Below are positions 60,760 through 64,000 of a stretch of DNA of 64,000 bases, one piece after another. The first letter of the stretch is position 1; every line of letters starts with the position of its first letter. Under the pieces are notes generated by a model that did no database searches, was not told the origin of the DNA, and was given only the letters and a program-made list of their open reading frames with translations. The position numbers and the translations under genes are program-made. This DNA comes from Rhodovarius lipocyclicus. Its GTDB lineage: Bacteria > Pseudomonadota > Alphaproteobacteria > Acetobacterales > Acetobacteraceae. The stretch covers positions 248,001 through 312,000 of the forward strand of contig NZ_JAAABL010000002.1 of the NCBI RefSeq assembly GCF_009900765.1, written 5' to 3'.

Positions 60760-60783
60760 TGCACTTTCGTGACTCAAAGTGCA
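60760..60783. promoter_or_regulatory. Palindromic operator before the deacetylase-like operon
   Basis: Perfect inverted repeat with 8-base arms TGCACTTT and AAAGTGCA and an 8-base spacer, lying between the GntR stop and the TTG start of the first deacetylase-like gene. It is a good candidate site for the adjacent GntR regulator. Confidence 0.55.
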
Positions 60784-60790
60784 ATAGCGT

Positions 60791-61696
60791 TTAAGTGGGA
60801 AGGCGGCGCCCATTCCAGGACAGTGCCGCGGTGCCGGCCAGGTGGCGGTGCATGCGCTCCGCGGCCTCGGCCCGGTCGCCCGCGGCCAGCGCGTCCAGAA
60901 TGCCGAGATGCTCGCTGGCGGAGACGCGCACGCGCTCCTGCCCACGCTGCCAGTCGTAGTTGGAGAAGCGGCGAAGCTGGTTCTGCTGCTCGATCGCCTG
61001 GGCGATGAAGCGGTTGCCCGAAGCCTCCGCCAGGCCCAGGTGAAAGGCGGCGTTGGTTTCGAAAAAGGCCACGGGGTCCGTCCCGCCCCAATCCCGGGAC
61101 AGGAAGGCCTCGTGCCTGTCGCGCATGTCTTTCGCCCAGCCTGGGGGCAGGACGAAGCCGGCCTCCATGATCGCGGCGGGTTCCAGCAGCAGGCGGAAGC
61201 GATAGGAGGCGGCGCGGTCCTCCGGCGATGCATAGCCGGGCGCGAAACGCCAGCCATGCCCCCGGTTGCGCGTGACGGCGCCCAGTTCCGCCAGGCGCCG
61301 CATGGCGTCGGACACCACGGCGCGGCCCAGCGCGTAGCGGGTCTGGAGCTGGCGCTCGGAGACTTCCTCCTCCAGCTCGCCCAGCCGGCGGTCGCGTGCC
61401 AGGCGCATGATCAGGGCGTCCGTCGCGTCCGGTGCGCCCTCGCCCCCCAGGCGGGCCGGGTCGAGCCCCGGGTTGCGCAGCAGCAGGGTGCGCCCGTCGC
61501 TTTCGACCACGCCCAGCGATTCGAGCAGTGTCATGGCGCCCGCGACCGGCGTGCGGGAGACGCCGAGCTCCTTGGCGAGCGCGAGGCGCGACAGGCGTGC
61601 GCCGGGGGCGGCGCCCTGGCTCTGCCAGCGCAGCAGCATGTCCCGCGCCAGGCTGCGATGCAGGGCGGGGGTATCCGAATCCAGGGGCTTGGCCAT
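60791..61696 (-). CDS. GntR/FadR-type regulator with two winged-helix domains
   Basis: A 301-residue regulator. The first winged helix (about 12-78) has LSRLALAKELGVSRTPVAGAM; a second winged-helix-like segment (about 88-153) has LQTRYALGRAVVSDAMRRLA and ends in a wing RNRGHGWRF. The FCD effector domain follows (about 160-290), with possible metal-binding His219, His263 and His283/His285. Typical FadR proteins have only one DNA-binding domain and about 230-250 residues. ATG 61696 has GAGAG upstream. It diverges from the C45 gene with 48 bases between starts and precedes the deacetylase-like operon. Confidence 0.88.
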   Translation of the reverse strand: MAKPLDSDTPALHRSLARDMLLRWQSQGAAPGARLSRLALAKELGVSRTPVAGAMTLLESLGVVESDGRTLLLRNPGLDPARLGGEGAPDATDALIMRLARDRRLGELEEEVSERQLQTRYALGRAVVSDAMRRLAELGAVTRNRGHGWRFAPGYASPEDRAASYRFRLLLEPAAIMEAGFVLPPGWAKDMRDRHEAFLSRDWGGTDPVAFFETNAAFHLGLAEASGNRFIAQAIEQQNQLRRFSNYDWQRGQERVRVSASEHLGILDALAAGDRAEAAERMHRHLAGTAALSWNGRRLPT

Positions 61697-61744
61697 CAAT
61701 TGCTCTCTGTGCCACCATAATGCAGCAGAAGCCAGGAGTTTGCC

Positions 61745-62875
61745 ATGACCAGCGCCGCCGCCGAACCCTTCCCCCTGCTGGAACTCCATGGTGCGCCCGA
61801 GGCGCGCGGGCGCCTCTATGGCCAATTGGCCAAGGACCGGGTGCACAAGTCGCTCGGCCATTACGGCGCGCAGTTGAAGGGCAATGGGTTGGATGCGGAG
61901 GGCGTGCGCGCCATGGCCCGTGCCTTCATTCCCCGCATCGAGGCCTTCGAGCCGGACTATGTGGCCGAAATGCGCGGCATCGCCGAGGGCGCGAATGTCG
62001 AACTCGCGGATATCGTGCTGGTGAACTGCCGCACCGAAGTGCTGCAGCTGGCCAAGCGTGCCGCCAAGCCCGCCGAGCCCGATGGCTGCACTGGCGCTAT
62101 CATCATGCCGGAGGCCAGCGCCGACGGCGCGCTCATCCACGGCCAGAACTGGGACTGGAAGAGCGAGTGCGCTGAGACCGGCGTCGTGCTGCGCATCCGG
62201 CGCGAGGACGGGCCGGATATCCTGACCTTCGTCGAGGCCGGCGGCCTGGCCCGCTGCGGGCTGAACGGGGCGGGCGTGGCCGTCACCGCCAACTACCTGG
62301 AAAGTGACCGGGACTACAGGCAGGAGGGCATTCCGCTGTCCCTGCTGCGCCGGAAGATCCTGGAGCAGGAGCAGGTGGCGCTGGCCTTCCGCGCGATCTA
62401 CTGCACGCCGAAATCGGCCTCCAACAACCTGATGCTGAGCCATGCCTCGGGCTTCGGCATCGATGTGGAATGCGCGCCCGACGAGAGCTTCCCGCTGGAA
62501 CCCGAGGGCGGTTTGCTGGTGCATTCCAACCATTGGCTCAGCCAAGTGGCGCTGGGCAAGCTGAAGGACATGGGCCTGCAGGGCACGCCCGACAGCATCT
62601 ATCGCGCGGCCCGGGTGCGCGCGGCGCTGGAGGCCCGGCGCGGCAAGCTGACCATCGACGACATGCGCGCCGCCTTCTTCGATGATTGGCAGAGCCCCTG
62701 GAGCGTCTGTCGCCCGCCGCGCATGAACCTGGGCGGCAACCTCTCGGCCACGGTGGCGATGATCCTGATGAAGCCGGGCGAGGGGTTGATGGAAATCGCG
62801 CCGCTGCCCGCGCTCAACCGGGAATTCACCCGGTATGAACTGAAGCCCGGCGCGATCAAGGCCGCGGCGGAGTAG
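61745..62875 (+). CDS. C45 family autoproteolytic acyltransferase/amidase
   Basis: A 376-residue Ntn hydrolase of the peptidase C45 family, named after the Penicillium acyl-CoA:isopenicillin N acyltransferase. Self-cleavage is expected before Cys115 in EPDGCTGAII, which becomes the nucleophile; the following HGQNWDWKSEC and the later HSNHWLSQVALG are conserved blocks. Bacterial members mostly hydrolyse or transfer acyl amides of unknown identity. No signal peptide. AGGAG lies seven bases before the ATG. It diverges from the GntR gene, so it is likely part of the same regulon. Confidence 0.9.
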   Translation: MTSAAAEPFPLLELHGAPEARGRLYGQLAKDRVHKSLGHYGAQLKGNGLDAEGVRAMARAFIPRIEAFEPDYVAEMRGIAEGANVELADIVLVNCRTEVLQLAKRAAKPAEPDGCTGAIIMPEASADGALIHGQNWDWKSECAETGVVLRIRREDGPDILTFVEAGGLARCGLNGAGVAVTANYLESDRDYRQEGIPLSLLRRKILEQEQVALAFRAIYCTPKSASNNLMLSHASGFGIDVECAPDESFPLEPEGGLLVHSNHWLSQVALGKLKDMGLQGTPDSIYRAARVRAALEARRGKLTIDDMRAAFFDDWQSPWSVCRPPRMNLGGNLSATVAMILMKPGEGLMEIAPLPALNREFTRYELKPGAIKAAAE

Positions 62876-62888
62876 GCGCCGCCGCCGA

Positions 62889-63530
62889 TCAGAAGGCCGC
62901 CAGCATCACCCGCAGCGCCGCGCAGTCCGGCGCGGTGGGGTTGCCGGCGGCCATCTCGACCGGGCCATAGCCATAGGTGACGAAGATGGCCGGGATGCCG
63001 GCGCCGCGCGCAGCCATCATGTCGTTCATGTGGTCGCCGATCATCACCGCGCGGCCCCCGCCGGCGGCCCCCATGGTGTGCAGCAGATGCGCGGGGTCGG
63101 GCTTGCGGGTGGGGAAGCTGTCGCCGCCGCCGATGGCGCGGAAATGCTCCGCGATGCCCAGCTTGGCCAGCAGGGCGCGGGCCGGCTTCTCGGGCTTGTT
63201 GGTGCAGACGGCCATGCGCCAGCCCTCGGCCGACAGATGCGCCAGCAGTTCGGGGATGCCGGCGAAGACGGTGGTCAGGGTGCCGCCTTCCAGGTCCGGG
63301 TCCTCCAGGAAGGCGGTCAGGGCGGCTTCCTCGAAGGGGCGCTGGTGCCAGGCGAAGCCGCGTTCCAGCAGCACCCGGGCGCCATCGCCGATCATGCGGG
63401 TGACATCGGGCAGGGGGATCGGCGGCAGGTCGCGCAGGGCCATCTGGCGGTTCAGCGCGGCGGCCAGGTCCCGGGCGGTGTCCACCAGGGTTCCGTCCAG
63501 GTCGAAGATGGCAAGGCGTGTCATGGGCAT
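62889..63530 (-). CDS. HAD-family phosphoglycolate phosphatase-like protein
   Basis: A 213-residue HAD hydrolase. Motif I is FDLDGTLVDT, motif II lies in MAVCTNKPEK, motif III Lys in PTRKPDP, and motif IV in MIGDHMNDMMAARGAG. The cap and length fit Gph, which removes phosphate from 2-phosphoglycolate, but related HADs have other substrates. Two ATGs two codons apart (63530 and 63524) are possible; a GCGGA suits the second. It runs divergently from glmU and convergently with the C45 gene. Confidence 0.88.
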   Translation of the reverse strand: MPMTRLAIFDLDGTLVDTARDLAAALNRQMALRDLPPIPLPDVTRMIGDGARVLLERGFAWHQRPFEEAALTAFLEDPDLEGGTLTTVFAGIPELLAHLSAEGWRMAVCTNKPEKPARALLAKLGIAEHFRAIGGGDSFPTRKPDPAHLLHTMGAAGGGRAVMIGDHMNDMMAARGAGIPAIFVTYGYGPVEMAAGNPTAPDCAALRVMLAAF

Positions 63531-63672
63531 TCCGCAGGATGGGGGCGCAACCTAGCCGTGCCGCCGCTGCCCGGCCAGCCATCGGGGCCAGCGCCTGAGG
63601 GCAGCAATACGTAATTTATCTTCATCCCCCTGGGGGTTGCGGTGCTGGGGCGGCCTGGGGCACCCATGGGCC

Positions 63673-64000
63673 ATGGCAGCTGCAGTGATCCTGGCCGCGG
63701 GAATGGGCACCCGCATGAAATCCGCCCTGCCCAAGGCGATGCACCCGCTGGGTGGCCGCCCGATGCTGACGCATCTGCTGGCCTCGGTGGCGGCGGTGTT
63801 CGACCGTGTCGTGGTGGTGGTCGGCCCGGGGATGGAGGCGCTGGCGAAACTGGCCGCCCCGCACGCCACGGTGGTGCAGGAGGAACGCCTGGGCACCGCC
63901 CATGCCGCCCGGATGGCAACGCCCCTGCTGGAGGGGTATGCCGGCGATATCGCCGTGCTGTATGCCGACAACCCACTGATTTCAGGGGCCACCTTGCGCC
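63673..64000 (+). CDS. glmU: Bifunctional UDP-GlcNAc pyrophosphorylase/GlcN-1-P acetyltransferase, 5' part
   Basis: Only the first 109 codons are in the window, with the gene cut by its edge. The N-terminal uridyltransferase domain is clear: VILAAGMGTRMKSALPKAMH is the nucleotide-binding signature, then GRPMLTHLL, QEERLGTAHAA and LYADNPLI. GlmU makes UDP-GlcNAc for peptidoglycan and lipopolysaccharide. ATG 63673 is the only good in-frame start; the upstream ATG at 63666 is out of frame. The 142-base spacer to the HAD gene should hold both promoters; no strong match was seen. Confidence 0.93.
   Translation, partial: MAAAVILAAGMGTRMKSALPKAMHPLGGRPMLTHLLASVAAVFDRVVVVVGPGMEALAKLAAPHATVVQEERLGTAHAARMATPLLEGYAGDIAVLYADNPLISGATLR

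Noticed and set aside
53641-62876. Genomic island or transferred block
   Set aside because: The genes are accessory in character, but GC content and codon use look like the rest of the window, and there is no tRNA, integrase, transposase or direct-repeat boundary.

Overview
The window is a GC-rich, densely packed stretch of chromosome from an alphaproteobacterium, most likely Acetobacteraceae of the Roseomonas type. Family-level reasons: a pyruvate dehydrogenase E1 beta subunit with its own lipoyl domain, a complex I NDUFA9-like protein, a DUF423 protein, an RNase E with a long insertion in its S1 domain, and several orphan Bug-type (tripartite tricarboxylate transporter) receptors. This assignment is inferred from gene content; no 16S gene is present. 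I see no insertion sequence, prophage, CRISPR array, rRNA or attachment site.

Layout. 0-12.7 kb, minus strand: heparinase II/III-like protein, rpe, an FtsJ-like rRNA methyltransferase, DUF423, hslO, a class III aminotransferase, a CNT nucleoside transporter, rmuC, purH, and a coupled threonine dehydratase-like/FAD oxidoreductase pair. 12.9-14.7 kb, plus: an Ldh2-family dehydrogenase coupled to an unknown protein. 14.7-21.8 kb, minus: pyruvate dehydrogenase (pdhA-pdhB-pdhC), a GNAT gene, lpdA, lipA and a RatA/COQ10-like gene. 21.9-30.8 kb, minus: ftsB-like, eno, gltB-gltD, NDUFA9-like. 30.9-31.7 kb, plus: tRNA-Leu(CAG) followed by ribonuclease D. 31.7-34.3 kb, minus: a metallophosphoesterase-cupredoxin-ECF sigma-anti-sigma operon. 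34.3-41.7 kb: two aminotransferases, glnB-glnA, a Bug receptor, a double GNAT and a phosphatase. 41.8-47.3 kb: prfB with its programmed frameshift, rne with a long leader, and a periplasmic amidase. 47.4-51.5 kb, plus: LysR regulator, a small secreted protein, and metE behind a cobalamin riboswitch. 51.5-55.9 kb, minus: CoA transferase/Bug pair and malate synthase G. 56-62.9 kb: an accessory block with a gamma-glutamyltransferase-like/GPP34 pair, and a divergent cluster of a GntR regulator with two DNA-binding domains, two polysaccharide-deacetylase-fold hydrolases, a Bug receptor and a C45 acyltransferase/amidase. 62.9-64 kb: a phosphoglycolate phosphatase-like gene and the 5' part of glmU.

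How it works together. Most of the window is core metabolism: glycolysis to acetyl-CoA (eno, PDH, lipoate synthesis), ammonium assimilation (glnB, glnA, gltBD), purine and methionine synthesis, glyoxylate use (glcB), RNA turnover and tRNA maturation (rne, rnd), and translation termination (prfB). Regulation readable from sequence includes the metE riboswitch, the prfB frameshift, the structured glnB-glnA spacer, the rne leader, several palindromic operator candidates and a possible autoregulatory ECF promoter. The best candidate for an undescribed system is the 58.2-62.9 kb GntR/deacetylase/C45/Bug cluster, which looks like a regulated module for taking up and hydrolysing an unknown amide or acylated compound. 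That function is inference only.
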